Origin: an uncultured Ruminococcus sp.
GTDB taxonomy: Bacteria > Bacillota > Clostridia > Oscillospirales > CAG-272
Reading direction: 5' to 3'
DNA: 23,414 bases
Assembly: GCA_902766115.1 (NCBI GenBank)
Contig: CACXCL010000008.1
Span: 1-23,414, forward strand
Shown: positions 1 through 6,718 of the stretch, piece by piece
How the letters are laid out: every line of letters starts with the position of its first letter
Numbering within the stretch: the stretch's first letter is position 1
Translations under genes and position numbers: made by a program
Notes under the pieces: generated by a model
What the model saw: only the letters and a program-made list of their open reading frames with translations
The model's database searches: none
Told to the model about the DNA's origin: nothing

Positions 1-76
1 GAAGATCATCTTCATGGAAAAGGTGGACCGCGACACGGTCATCCGCGACGCCTTCGCCTGCCTCAGCAGTCTGTGA
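1..76 (+). pseudogene. Truncated second copy of the nucleoside hydrolase 3' end
   Basis: Bases 2-76 read as 24 codons plus TGA, ending in DAFACLSSL. This is identical, at protein and DNA level, to the end of the complete minus-strand gene at 473-1378: bases 1-76 are the exact reverse complement of 473-548. Identity stops at the last base of the stop codon. It is cut by the window edge, so whether a full convergent paralogue lies to the left, or only a fragment, cannot be seen. A contig-end overlap made by an assembler is a real alternative, because the match is short, perfect and terminal. Confidence 0.6.
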
Positions 77-105
77 GGATAAGGAAAAGGAAAAGGGCGC
101 CGGTC

Positions 106-433
106 TGCCGACTGTTCTAAAGGACAGTCGGCAACGAAATCCACCCTTTCAGGGTGGGTGAAATCGCCTGCAGCGGTGAAATTGCCCTGCGGGCAGTGAA
201 ATCCGCCTCGACGGCGGGTGGGTGGATTTCATTTCACCGAATGCGTAAGCGTTCGATTTCACCTGAGGGCGAAGCCCGAAGATTTCACCTTTTGCCACAA
301 GGCAAAAGATTTCACTTTTTTCGACGTTTGGCACACAAATGTCCTGCTTGCGGTGATATGCGACGAAAAAATCGGCTGAAATAAGGACTTCATTGTCCTT
401 ACCTCAGCCGGTTTTTATTGACTGTCCTTTAGA
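106..433. repeat. Multi-hairpin palindromic repeat element (MITE/REP-like)
   Basis: A non-coding stretch made of short hairpins separated by an 8-base linker. In the left half the linker is GTGAAATC/T (158-165, 176-183, 196-203). In the right half it is the reverse complement GATTTCAC (255-262, 281-288, 308-315, with a variant at 231-237), so the two halves can pair into a many-armed structure. Arms include CCACCCT/AGGGTGG, GCCC/GGGC, GAATGC/GCGTTC and TTTTGCC/GGCAAAA. A strong hairpin (stem 106-115 with 124-133) opens the element. The 14-base sequence TCTAAAGGACAGTC at 116-129 recurs inverted at 420-433, resembling terminal inverted repeats. No transposase and no clear target-site duplication are visible. 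The only open frames across it are short and follow the repeats, so I do not call genes in 77-472. Confidence 0.7.
373..410. terminator. Bidirectional intrinsic terminator between convergent ends
   Basis: CGGCTGA at 373-379 pairs with TCAGCCG at 404-410, and TAAGGAC with GTCCTTA inside, separated by a small asymmetric bulge and a six-base loop. The stem is followed by GTTTTTATT on the plus strand and ATTTTTTCG on the minus strand, so it can end transcripts from both sides. It lies just downstream of the minus-strand nucleoside hydrolase and inside the right end of the hairpin repeat element. Confidence 0.7.
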
Positions 434-472
434 GCACCACGCTTCAGGCGCCCCTCTTTTTCCGAAAACCGG

Positions 473-1378
473 TCACAGACTGCTGAGGCAGGCGAAGGCG
501 TCGCGGATGACCGTGTCGCGGTCCACCTTTTCCATGAAGATGATCTTCCTGCGCGTCCTGTCGAAGGCGTACTGCCAGTTGTCGCCGAAGACCGGCGCGG
601 GGATCACGGAGAACTCGTACCCCTCCGGCACCGCCACGGCGCCGGGAGCCGCGATGTCCCAGATGACCCTCTCCCATCCGTTCTCGTAGTAGTCGCCGTT
701 GAACTCCTCCGGCAGCGTCTCGCGGAAGAACACCGCGGCGGGGGAGTCGCCCTTTATCTCCTGCATATCGGGCAGGCGCACCTGAAGCACCTTCGTGCCG
801 TGGTCGCAGGCGGGGAGCATGATCAGCGGCACGTCGAGGTTCAGCAGGAGCTGGCCCGCGGCGTAGTCCTGCGCCAGGTTGAACTCGCCGAGATCCCGGA
901 AGTCGAAGCAGTGGCCGCCGAGCCATACGACGCAGATCCTGTCGCATATCGACGGGTCGATCATCGCCGCGGAGACTACGTTGGTGATGGCGCCCAGCGC
1001 AAGGATGTAGATGATCTCGTCCGTCTCATGGGCGAGCTTTATAATATTTCTTGCCGCGGGGCTGTCCACGGGGCGGAGCTCCGGATCGTCGCTGATCCTG
1101 GTGCGCGAGCCCTTGAAAACGGGGTACTGCCCGGTCTTCCCGATATGCTCCAGCACCCGCAGGATCTCCTCGTAGCTCTTCTCCATACCGTCCCCGAAGT
1201 CGCGGCTCCTGTCGTTGTGGAACGGCGCGGCGTTCAGCGCCAGCACCTCCATCTTGTCCGACGCGATGGCGTAGGCGATGGCGTACTGGTCGTCCATCTC
1301 GTTATAGGTGTCGGAGTCGACGATGACCTTCTTGACTCTCTTCGAATAAATGTCCTCTAAAATCTTCTCGGGCGTCAT
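473..1378 (-). CDS. Nucleoside hydrolase-like protein (IunH/URH1 superfamily)
   Basis: 301 residues. Members of this superfamily split the N-glycosidic bond of nucleosides in purine/pyrimidine salvage. The N-terminal calcium site is the DxD...DD form with a longer loop (DSDTYNEMDD, residues 21-30), a variant known from a bacterial subgroup, instead of the classical DTDPGxDD. GAITN (129-133) and EFN...D (165-171) match the conserved ribose/calcium-binding stretches. Near residue 240, where classical enzymes carry a catalytic His in an HDP-type motif, this protein has WDIAAP, so its substrate may not be a standard nucleoside. The ATG follows a GAAAGG ribosome site by about 8 bases. A near-consensus promoter lies directly upstream, so it can be transcribed alone. 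Superfamily assignment is firm; the substrate is unknown. Confidence 0.85.
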   Translation of the reverse strand: MTPEKILEDIYSKRVKKVIVDSDTYNEMDDQYAIAYAIASDKMEVLALNAAPFHNDRSRDFGDGMEKSYEEILRVLEHIGKTGQYPVFKGSRTRISDDPELRPVDSPAARNIIKLAHETDEIIYILALGAITNVVSAAMIDPSICDRICVVWLGGHCFDFRDLGEFNLAQDYAAGQLLLNLDVPLIMLPACDHGTKVLQVRLPDMQEIKGDSPAAVFFRETLPEEFNGDYYENGWERVIWDIAAPGAVAVPEGYEFSVIPAPVFGDNWQYAFDRTRRKIIFMEKVDRDTVIRDAFACLSSL

Positions 1379-1435
1379 TTTTCTCTTACCTTTCTTCGTT
1401 ATTCCGGTCGGAAAAGACCGTGATCCGTCGGATCT

Positions 1436-1464
1436 ATGATACCAAAAACCCGCCGCTCTGTCAA
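1436..1464 (-). promoter_or_regulatory. Sigma-A promoter for the nucleoside hydrolase gene
   Basis: On the minus strand TTGACA (1464-1459) and TATCAT (1441-1436) are separated by 17 bases. The -35 box matches consensus in all six positions and the -10 box in five. The TGA inside the -35 box is also the stop codon of the upstream metallopeptidase gene. Predicted transcription start is near 1429, about 50 bases before the ATG. Confidence 0.75.
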
Positions 1465-2042
1465 CCGTTTTCGGGCGTTGTCCCGCCTGTTTTTGCTCTC
1501 CGCCTCTCCAGCACCGTCACGCCGTGGTCCCTCAGCCACTTTTCCGCCTCCCGGAAGTCCGGCAGTACTCGCCTCATCAGCGCCTTGTGGCGCGGGGAGT
1601 GGTTCATCTCGACCCGGTGGCACAGCTCGTGGACGACAACGTAGTCGATAACGTGATCGGGAGTCAGCATAAGCAGGCAGTTGAAGCTGAGATCGCCCCT
1701 CGACGAACAGGAACCCCACCTTTTCCTCTGGCAGCGCACCGTTATCCTGCCGCAGTCGACCCCGACAAGGGGCGCGAAGTGCGCGACCCGCTCCGACAGG
1801 ACCTTCCGCGCCCTCTCCCGGAGCTCACCGATCTCCTCCTCCGTCAGAGGAGGCAGCCCGGCGGCCTCCGAGAGGCGTTTTTCCTCCTCGCGGAGCTTTT
1901 TTTCTATCCAGCCCCGGTGGTCGGCGACGATCCTGCGGATCCTCTCCTCCGTCATCCGTCTCGGCGCGCGGACGGTGACTCCGTCCGGCCCCACGGCGAT
2001 CCCCACCGTCTTTCTGTCCGATCTTACGACCTTGTAATCCAT
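1461..2042 (-). CDS. YgjP/DUF45-type M48-like metal-dependent hydrolase (COG1451)
   Basis: About 193 residues from the chosen start. The zinc motif HELCH (138-142) follows a hydrophobic helix (VIDYVVV) and precedes MNHS, giving the third expected metal ligand at H148. RKRWGSCSSRGDLSFNC (about 107-122) is the conserved stretch seen before HExxH in this family. The N-terminal third is basic and charged. The family is SprT/WLM-like in fold and poorly characterised, with no established substrate. Three in-frame starts exist: GTG at 2051, ATG at 2048 and ATG at 2042. I chose 2042 because GGTGAT, which matches the 3' end of 16S rRNA, lies four bases before it. The promoter predicted for this gene would give a leader of only about 10 bases. 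Confidence 0.85.
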   Translation of the reverse strand: MDYKVVRSDRKTVGIAVGPDGVTVRAPRRMTEERIRRIVADHRGWIEKKLREEEKRLSEAAGLPPLTEEEIGELRERARKVLSERVAHFAPLVGVDCGRITVRCQRKRWGSCSSRGDLSFNCLLMLTPDHVIDYVVVHELCHRVEMNHSPRHKALMRRVLPDFREAEKWLRDHGVTVLERRRAKTGGTTPENG

Positions 2043-2059
2043 TATCATCACCCGATGAT

Positions 2060-2088
2060 ATGATACAAAAAAAACGCAGTTTAGTCAA
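2060..2088 (-). promoter_or_regulatory. Sigma-A promoter for the YgjP-type gene
   Basis: TTGACT (2088-2083) and TATCAT (2065-2060) on the minus strand are spaced by 17 bases, and the spacer contains a run of eight T. Each box matches consensus in five of six positions. The -35 box covers the TGA stop codon of spoIIP (2087-2085). Transcription would begin near 2053, only about 10 bases before the ATG chosen for the gene. Confidence 0.65.
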
Positions 2089-3401
2089 GCGCCGTTTTCT
2101 CCGGTTATCTCTTCCGCCAGGGCGTCTGCGAATATCGCCGCCGATCTTTTTGCCTCGCCGAGCGAGTTCCCCGCCGCCCCCACCTCCAGCAGAAGCGACC
2201 CCTTCGTGTACTGTTCGTTGAAGGACGGCGAGCGGAGGTCGATGGATCTCATAAGCGTCGGGTATTTTCCCCAAATTCTCCGCTGAAGGCGGAGCGCCAG
2301 GGACAGGTTGTCCTCCCACTCCGTGTGACCGGACCCTGCGTGGTCCGTGCCCACCACGATCATCATCTGCGCCGCTGCGCCCTCCGCCGTGCCGGTCACG
2401 GGGCGGAGGCACTCTCCCCGGTCGGTGATCAGCGCGTCCCGGTGGACGTCGATGACGTAGCAGACTGACGGCGAGACCGAGATCACGCGGCGTATCTCCG
2501 CCGCCGCCCTTTCGTAGGCGGTGGAAAAATCAGCCACGTCGAACATGGTCTTCTCGTGGATCACGCCGATCCCCCGCTCCCGCAGGACCGCCTCCATCAC
2601 GTCTCCCACGGCGACGACCGTCTCCGACGGATCGAGGGAGCGGAACTGCTCCTCCCCGCCGTAGGTCTCCGCCCCGTCCGGGGAGAACGCCTCAGACCCG
2701 TGGGTGTGGATGATCAGCACCGCCGGGGCTCCGCTTCCGTACTCCTTTTCGATCTGAGCCAGGGTCGGCGTCGCCCTCTCGCGCGCCGCGGTCGTCTCCG
2801 GATCGGGCGCGTAGGGCGTCTCGTTGATGAGCGACCAGCCGAACTTCTCCCCGCTTGACACGTCCACGGAGCGGATCGGCAGAGTTTCCGGCAGGCCGCC
2901 CGCCTCGTCGCCGCCCGCCTCGTCGCCGCCGTCCTTCCCCTCCATGGATCCGGGATCGGACGCGTCGTCCGACGGGATCCGCGGCACGGCGGGTCCGTCC
3001 GGAAAATACGGTCTGCCGCCGGTCCGCGGAAGCTCCGTCACGCCCCCGGGGAACACCTGCCTCAGCAGAAAAGTCGGCAAACGTATCCCCGAGGTGCGGA
3101 TCCCGTCCCATATGCCCGCGCCCGCCGTCGCGACGGAAATCAGCGCCAGCAGGGCGCAGAAAAACATGATTATGTACCTCCCGGCGCCGGGGCGGACGCC
3201 CGTCGGGGGATGTCGCGCCCCTTCTCCGGAGCCCGGGTCCGGAGGAAACGGATCGTCCTCCGCCATAACGGGCGACGGGGCGGGCAAAAGCGGGGTGCCC
3301 TCCACTCCCTCGGGCATATCAATCGACTCTGCCGGACCGGCGACCTCCGCCGTTCCGGTTTTTTCCTCCTCAGGCGACGCCGTTTTTTCAAGAACGTCCA
3401 T
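2085..3401 (-). CDS. spoIIP: Stage II sporulation protein P, SpoIIP
   Basis: 438 residues. SpoIIP is the amidase/endopeptidase of the DMP (SpoIID-SpoIIM-SpoIIP) complex that degrades septal peptidoglycan during engulfment of the forespore. One transmembrane helix (about 75-97) follows an unusually long acidic, proline-rich cytoplasmic tail. A variable linker with an EAGGDEAGG repeat (about 161-169) leads to the catalytic domain. Expected amidase landmarks are visible: HTHGSEAF (232-239), DVHRDA (318-323), VVGTD (349-353) and FNEQYTKGSLLLEVG (394-408), which supply the zinc histidines and catalytic glutamate. The ATG at 3401 follows AAGGAGG by 12 bases; in-frame extension further upstream runs into gpr and is rejected. 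Placement directly after gpr is the classical arrangement, and a sporulation-type promoter lies in the gap. Confidence 0.93.
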   Translation of the reverse strand: MDVLEKTASPEEEKTGTAEVAGPAESIDMPEGVEGTPLLPAPSPVMAEDDPFPPDPGSGEGARHPPTGVRPGAGRYIIMFFCALLALISVATAGAGIWDGIRTSGIRLPTFLLRQVFPGGVTELPRTGGRPYFPDGPAVPRIPSDDASDPGSMEGKDGGDEAGGDEAGGLPETLPIRSVDVSSGEKFGWSLINETPYAPDPETTAARERATPTLAQIEKEYGSGAPAVLIIHTHGSEAFSPDGAETYGGEEQFRSLDPSETVVAVGDVMEAVLRERGIGVIHEKTMFDVADFSTAYERAAAEIRRVISVSPSVCYVIDVHRDALITDRGECLRPVTGTAEGAAAQMMIVVGTDHAGSGHTEWEDNLSLALRLQRRIWGKYPTLMRSIDLRSPSFNEQYTKGSLLLEVGAAGNSLGEAKRSAAIFADALAEEITGENGA

Positions 3402-3455
3402 TTGCGACGCTTCCCTCCTTTTTTCTTCTCCCGCGGTAAAGTCGTTATTCGTACA

Positions 3456-3485
3456 TATATATGCGTCCCGCGGCGTGATTATTCC
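3456..3485 (-). promoter_or_regulatory. Possible sigma-E-type promoter for spoIIP
   Basis: On the minus strand GGAATA (3485-3480) is followed after 16 bases by CATATATA (3463-3456). The pattern ATA, 16-18 bases, CATA...T resembles mother-cell sigma-E promoters. In Bacillus, spoIIP has a sigma-E promoter in the same place. The -35-like element overlaps the end of gpr (GAA TAA). Identification rests on motif resemblance and context only. Confidence 0.45.
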
Positions 3486-4222
3486 CCGAAAAAGAGAGAA
3501 TTCAGCGCGCGCCCCGCAGCCTCGGCGAAAAAAGCGACGTCCGCCCCGACTCCGACGGCGGTAAACAGACCCTCCGCCGCTCCGCCTCCGCGGACGAGGC
3601 GTCCACGAACGGCGGTGGGGATCCCCAGGGATATAACGGGACACCCCGCCGTCTCGGGCGAGATCCGGGACTTATGGGACGACACGCCGGACCCGGGGGA
3701 GATCCCGGCGTCGGTGATCTGGAGCACTCTGCACAGCCGCTCCGGAGATATCGCCGCCAGGGAATCCGCCGCCACAACAAGCTCCGCTCCCACCGCGCGG
3801 GCGACGGCGCCCACGTGATCCGCGGTGTCGACGCCGGTCATCGCCGGAACTCCCGCCTCGACGGCGCAGACGTAAACCCCGCCGCGCATCCCCACGTCGA
3901 TCCTTGAGCAGAGAGCGGAGCCGAAGGAGTCAGACGGCACGCCTCCGTTGCCGAGACCGGCGATAAGCACCCGCCGGGGCGGCGACCCGCAGACACGCTC
4001 CGCAAATTCTCCGGCGCACCGCAGAACGGCGTCCGAGAAGGCATCCAGAACGGACGGGCCGGGTTCTTCGACGAATATCGAACAGTATCTCGCCCCTCTT
4101 CCGTCAGTCCCGTCCGCCACTTCGAACCCCCCGACGGCACGCCTGGTCTCCCCGGCGCCGCGGGCGGGTCTCGGGGCGCCGAAATTCTCGCAGAAAAGGT
4201 CGCTTTGCGCAGTCTTTTTCAT
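3479..4222 (-). CDS. gpr: Germination protease Gpr (short form)
   Basis: 247 residues. Gpr is the aspartic-type protease, family A25, made as a zymogen in the forespore; on germination it degrades small acid-soluble spore proteins that protect DNA. Recognisable family blocks are RVLIAGLGNGGVPSDSFG, GVPAMTGVDTADHV, ELVVAADSLAAISPERLCRVLQ, ITDAGISPGSGVSSHKSRIS and GCPVISLGIPTAV; the conserved aspartates fall in the second and third of these. The N-terminal SDLFCEN resembles the TDLAxE prosequence. Bacillus Gpr is about 370 residues. Here the segment after GIPTAV is only about 45 residues and ends in a motif like the usual C-terminal helix, so an internal region is missing rather than the tail. 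The ATG follows GGAGG by 7 bases. I could not identify its promoter with confidence. Confidence 0.88.
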   Translation of the reverse strand: MKKTAQSDLFCENFGAPRPARGAGETRRAVGGFEVADGTDGRGARYCSIFVEEPGPSVLDAFSDAVLRCAGEFAERVCGSPPRRVLIAGLGNGGVPSDSFGSALCSRIDVGMRGGVYVCAVEAGVPAMTGVDTADHVGAVARAVGAELVVAADSLAAISPERLCRVLQITDAGISPGSGVSSHKSRISPETAGCPVISLGIPTAVRGRLVRGGGAAEGLFTAVGVGADVAFFAEAAGRALNSLFFGE

Positions 4223-4381
4223 TTCATCTCCTCCTTTTCGTCCTCGTCTGATTGTCAGCCCGTCATCGCCGCGGTTATTCACGCCGACCCCCTTTTCCGC
4301 GCCCTGAGCGAAAAAGGGCTGAAAAACCGCCGGATCGACCCGTTTTTCCCTTATTTCATCGGGGAATAACTCCGAATCTTC

Positions 4382-4411
4382 TTGACAAACCGAAAAACCG
4401 CGGTGTATAAT
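4382..4411 (+). promoter_or_regulatory. Consensus sigma-A promoter for the yicC-rsmB cluster
   Basis: TTGACA (4382-4387) and TATAAT (4406-4411) both match consensus perfectly, with an 18-base spacer. Transcription would begin near 4419, giving a leader of about 45 bases before yicC. No other strong promoter was seen before rsmB, so this probably drives most of the plus-strand cluster. It sits in the divergent gap between gpr and yicC (4223-4463), in which I see nothing else certain. Confidence 0.85.
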
Positions 4412-4463
4412 ATAAAGATAGAATGGAGAAATATATCGTGTTGAGCGAAAGGACGGCCAAAAA

Positions 4464-5357
4464 ATGAGCAGAAGCATGACGGCTTTCGGAAGAACGAGGC
4501 GGGTCACTCCCGACGGCGGGAGGGACGTCACCGTTGAAATAAAGAGCGTGAACAGCAGATATCTCGACTGCACGGTCAAGCTGCCCCGCGCCCTGTCCCA
4601 CCTGGAGGACAAGGTCAAATCGTATCTCGGCGAGCGCGGGATCTCCCGCGGCAAGGTGGAGGTCTGGGTGTCGGTGGACGTGCTGTCCGACAAGAACACG
4701 GAGCTGAAGCTCGACGCCGCCGCGGCGCAGGCCTACGTCGACGCTCTGCGCGCCCTGCGGGACGAGTTCTCCCTCCGGGACGACATTTCCGTCATGACCG
4801 TGGCGCAGAACAGAGACATTTTCCTCACCCGGCGCGCCGACGACGACGCGGAAAAGGACTGGCAGGATCTTCTCGTCTCCCTCGCCCCCGCGGTGGACGC
4901 TTTCGTCGAAATGCGCCGGCGGGAAGGCGACGCGCTCATGGCGGACATCCTGATGAAGCTCCGCGGGATCAGAGAGACGGCGGAGAAGATCAAAGCCGTC
5001 TCCGAGGCGGACATCGCCGCATATCCCGAAAAGCTGGCGGAGCGCATCCGTCAGATCCTCGACAACTTCGACGTGGAGATCGCCGAACAGCGGGTGCTGA
5101 CAGAGGCGGCGCTGTACGCGGACAAGGCGTCCATAGACGAGGAGCTGGTGCGCCTGAGCTCCCACTTCGACTCCTTTGAGGAGATCGCGTCGGGGGACGG
5201 CCCCGTGGGACGGAAGCTTGACTTCCTGCTCCAGGAGATCAACCGCGAGACCAACACCATCGGCTCTAAAGCGGGCAATCTGGAGATCGCCAAAATGGTG
5301 GTGGACGTAAAAGCCGAGCTTGAAAAGATCAGAGAGCAGATCCAGAACATAGAGTGA
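4464..5357 (+). CDS. yicC: YicC/YloC family endoribonuclease
   Basis: 297 residues, the usual length. The start MSRSMTAFGR and the C-terminal block FLLQEINRETNTIGSKAGNLEIAKMVVDVKAELEKIREQIQN are signature regions of the YicC N-terminal domain and the DUF1732 C-terminal domain. E. coli YicC and Bacillus YloC are reported to act in RNA cleavage and small-RNA turnover; this role is transferred by family. The ATG follows AAAGGA by about 10 bases. It is first in a long cluster, with remA 28 bases downstream, as in many Bacillota. Confidence 0.93.
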   Translation: MSRSMTAFGRTRRVTPDGGRDVTVEIKSVNSRYLDCTVKLPRALSHLEDKVKSYLGERGISRGKVEVWVSVDVLSDKNTELKLDAAAAQAYVDALRALRDEFSLRDDISVMTVAQNRDIFLTRRADDDAEKDWQDLLVSLAPAVDAFVEMRRREGDALMADILMKLRGIRETAEKIKAVSEADIAAYPEKLAERIRQILDNFDVEIAEQRVLTEAALYADKASIDEELVRLSSHFDSFEEIASGDGPVGRKLDFLLQEINRETNTIGSKAGNLEIAKMVVDVKAELEKIREQIQNIE

Positions 5358-5385
5358 CCGGCGCCGCCGGAGGAAGCGAGATCAA

Positions 5386-5631
5386 ATGAAACTGATTAAC
5401 GTAGGCTACAACAACATGGTGAACTTCGACAGGGTCGTGGCGGTGGTCTCGTCCGACGCCGCGCCGTCGAAGAGACTTGTGGCGGAGGCGCGCGCCGCCG
5501 GGCGCGCCATCGACTGCACCTGCGGCAGGAAGACCCGGTGCGTGATCATCACCGACAGCGACCACGTGATCCTCTCCGCAATGCAGACGGAGACCGTGGC
5601 TGCAAGGATGAACGCCACCTCGGAGGACTGA
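5386..5631 (+). CDS. remA: Extracellular matrix/DNA-binding regulator RemA (DUF370)
   Basis: 81 residues. RemA is a small DNA-binding regulator that activates matrix genes in Bacillus; homologues are widespread in spore formers. Diagnostic stretches are MKLINVGYNNMV, RVVAVVSSDAAPSKRLVAEARAAGRAIDCTCGRKTR and VIITDSDHVILSAMQTETV. It has no long extensions. It sits in its conserved slot between yicC and gmk, and its stop codon is separated from the gmk start by a single base, implying co-transcription and probably coupled translation. Confidence 0.93.
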   Translation: MKLINVGYNNMVNFDRVVAVVSSDAAPSKRLVAEARAAGRAIDCTCGRKTRCVIITDSDHVILSAMQTETVAARMNATSED

Positions 5632-5632
5632 T

Positions 5633-6277
5633 ATGAAAGGAAAAGGGCTTATCTTCATTATTTCCGGTCCCGCGGGGTCCGGAAAAGGCACCGTCGCGTC
5701 GATACTGCGCGACACGCTTCCCACGGTGGGGCTTTCCGTATCCGCCACAACGCGTTCTCCGAGACCCGGAGAGACGGACGGAAAAAGCTATTTCTTCATC
5801 ACCAGGGACGAGTTTGAAAAGCTCGTCGCCGAGGGAGAGATAATCGAGCACACCGAGTACTGCTCCAACCTGTACGGTACCCTGCGCCGTGAGGTGGTCC
5901 GCATAACGGAAGAGGGCCGCGACGTGATCCTCGAGATCGAGGTGGAGGGCGCTATGCAGGTGAAGCGTCTCATGGGAGACGACGTGGTCACGGTCATGCT
6001 GACCGCTCCGTCGGCCTCCGAGCTCGAAAGAAGGCTTCGCGGACGCGGCACCGAGAGCGACGAGGTCATCCGCCGACGCCTCGCCCGTGCGCGGGAGGAG
6101 CTCGCATACTCCGACAAGTATGACTACGTGGTCTTCAACGAGACGGGGAAGGCGGAGGAATGCGCCGCCCTCGTCGCCGGGATCATCGACGCCGAACACG
6201 TGAGATCACGCAGACGGCGGGATTTCGTCGAAGGGTTCATCCGGGATCTGACGGCGGCTTGCGAAAACAGAGAATAA
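5633..6277 (+). CDS. gmk: Guanylate kinase
   Basis: 214 residues. It phosphorylates GMP to GDP with ATP, and (p)ppGpp inhibits the Bacillota enzyme. The P-loop GPAGSGKG is at 12-19, and the GMP-binding TTRSPRPGE at 39-47 is followed by G(K)SYFF and the YGT motif (81-83). The lid-region arginines and the VFNETGKAEEC segment near the C-terminus are intact. The ATG follows GGAGG, which lies within the end of remA. The order remA-gmk-rpoZ is standard. Confidence 0.96.
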   Translation: MKGKGLIFIISGPAGSGKGTVASILRDTLPTVGLSVSATTRSPRPGETDGKSYFFITRDEFEKLVAEGEIIEHTEYCSNLYGTLRREVVRITEEGRDVILEIEVEGAMQVKRLMGDDVVTVMLTAPSASELERRLRGRGTESDEVIRRRLARAREELAYSDKYDYVVFNETGKAEECAALVAGIIDAEHVRSRRRRDFVEGFIRDLTAACENRE

Positions 6278-6319
6278 AAAAATTTATCATAAAATCAACA
6301 CGGAAAAGGAGAGACTGAA

Positions 6320-6688
6320 ATGATAGAGCCTTCAACCACCAAGTTCGCCGAGGAAAACGGCATCAACAAGTACGAGCTGGTCATCGCCACCGCAAAATGC
6401 GCGCGGATGATAACCGACGACTTCATCAAGCAGAAGGAGATCGCCGACAGATTTGCCGGACGGGACCTCCTGAAGCCCCTCCCGGTCCTCATCAGAGAGG
6501 ATCTGAAGGACGAGAAACCGGTCCAGAGCGCGGTTGAAATGCTGACGGACGGCGAATTCAGGATCGTCGAATCTTCCCTGCCGGAGTACGACCCCGAAAA
6601 AGCAAAAACGGCGGAAGAGCCGGAGGAAGCGCCGGCGGAAGAGCCGGCAGACGAAAAGGTAAAGGAAGCGGAAAAGGAAGCGGAATAA
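6320..6688 (+). CDS. rpoZ: RNA polymerase omega subunit
   Basis: 122 residues. Omega helps assembly of RNA polymerase by binding the beta' C-terminus. The core of about 70 residues contains NKYELVIATAKCARMITDD and the charged helix common to omega. A tail of about 30 residues rich in Glu, Ala, Pro and Lys follows (EEPEEAPAEEP...), is probably disordered, and makes the protein longer than usual. The ATG follows AAAAGGAGA by 7 bases. The 42-base gap after gmk is AT-rich but shows no convincing promoter. Confidence 0.88.
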   Translation: MIEPSTTKFAEENGINKYELVIATAKCARMITDDFIKQKEIADRFAGRDLLKPLPVLIREDLKDEKPVQSAVEMLTDGEFRIVESSLPEYDPEKAKTAEEPEEAPAEEPADEKVKEAEKEAE

Positions 6689-6718
6689 GAACAAACTTCA
6701 CCGAGGGGAGGGGACAAA

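Noticed and set aside
154..384. 76-codon open frame across the left repeat element
   Set aside because: It follows the hairpin arms and linkers and encodes no recognisable protein.
4223..4300. Possible sigma-F or sigma-G promoter for gpr (TGAATA about 17 bases before CTGACAA on the minus strand)
   Set aside because: The -10 match is only about four of seven positions; too weak to annotate even though such a promoter is expected.
6278..6319. Promoter for rpoZ based on TAAAAT at 6290-6295
   Set aside because: No -35 element at a usable distance and no extended -10; AT-rich gap only.
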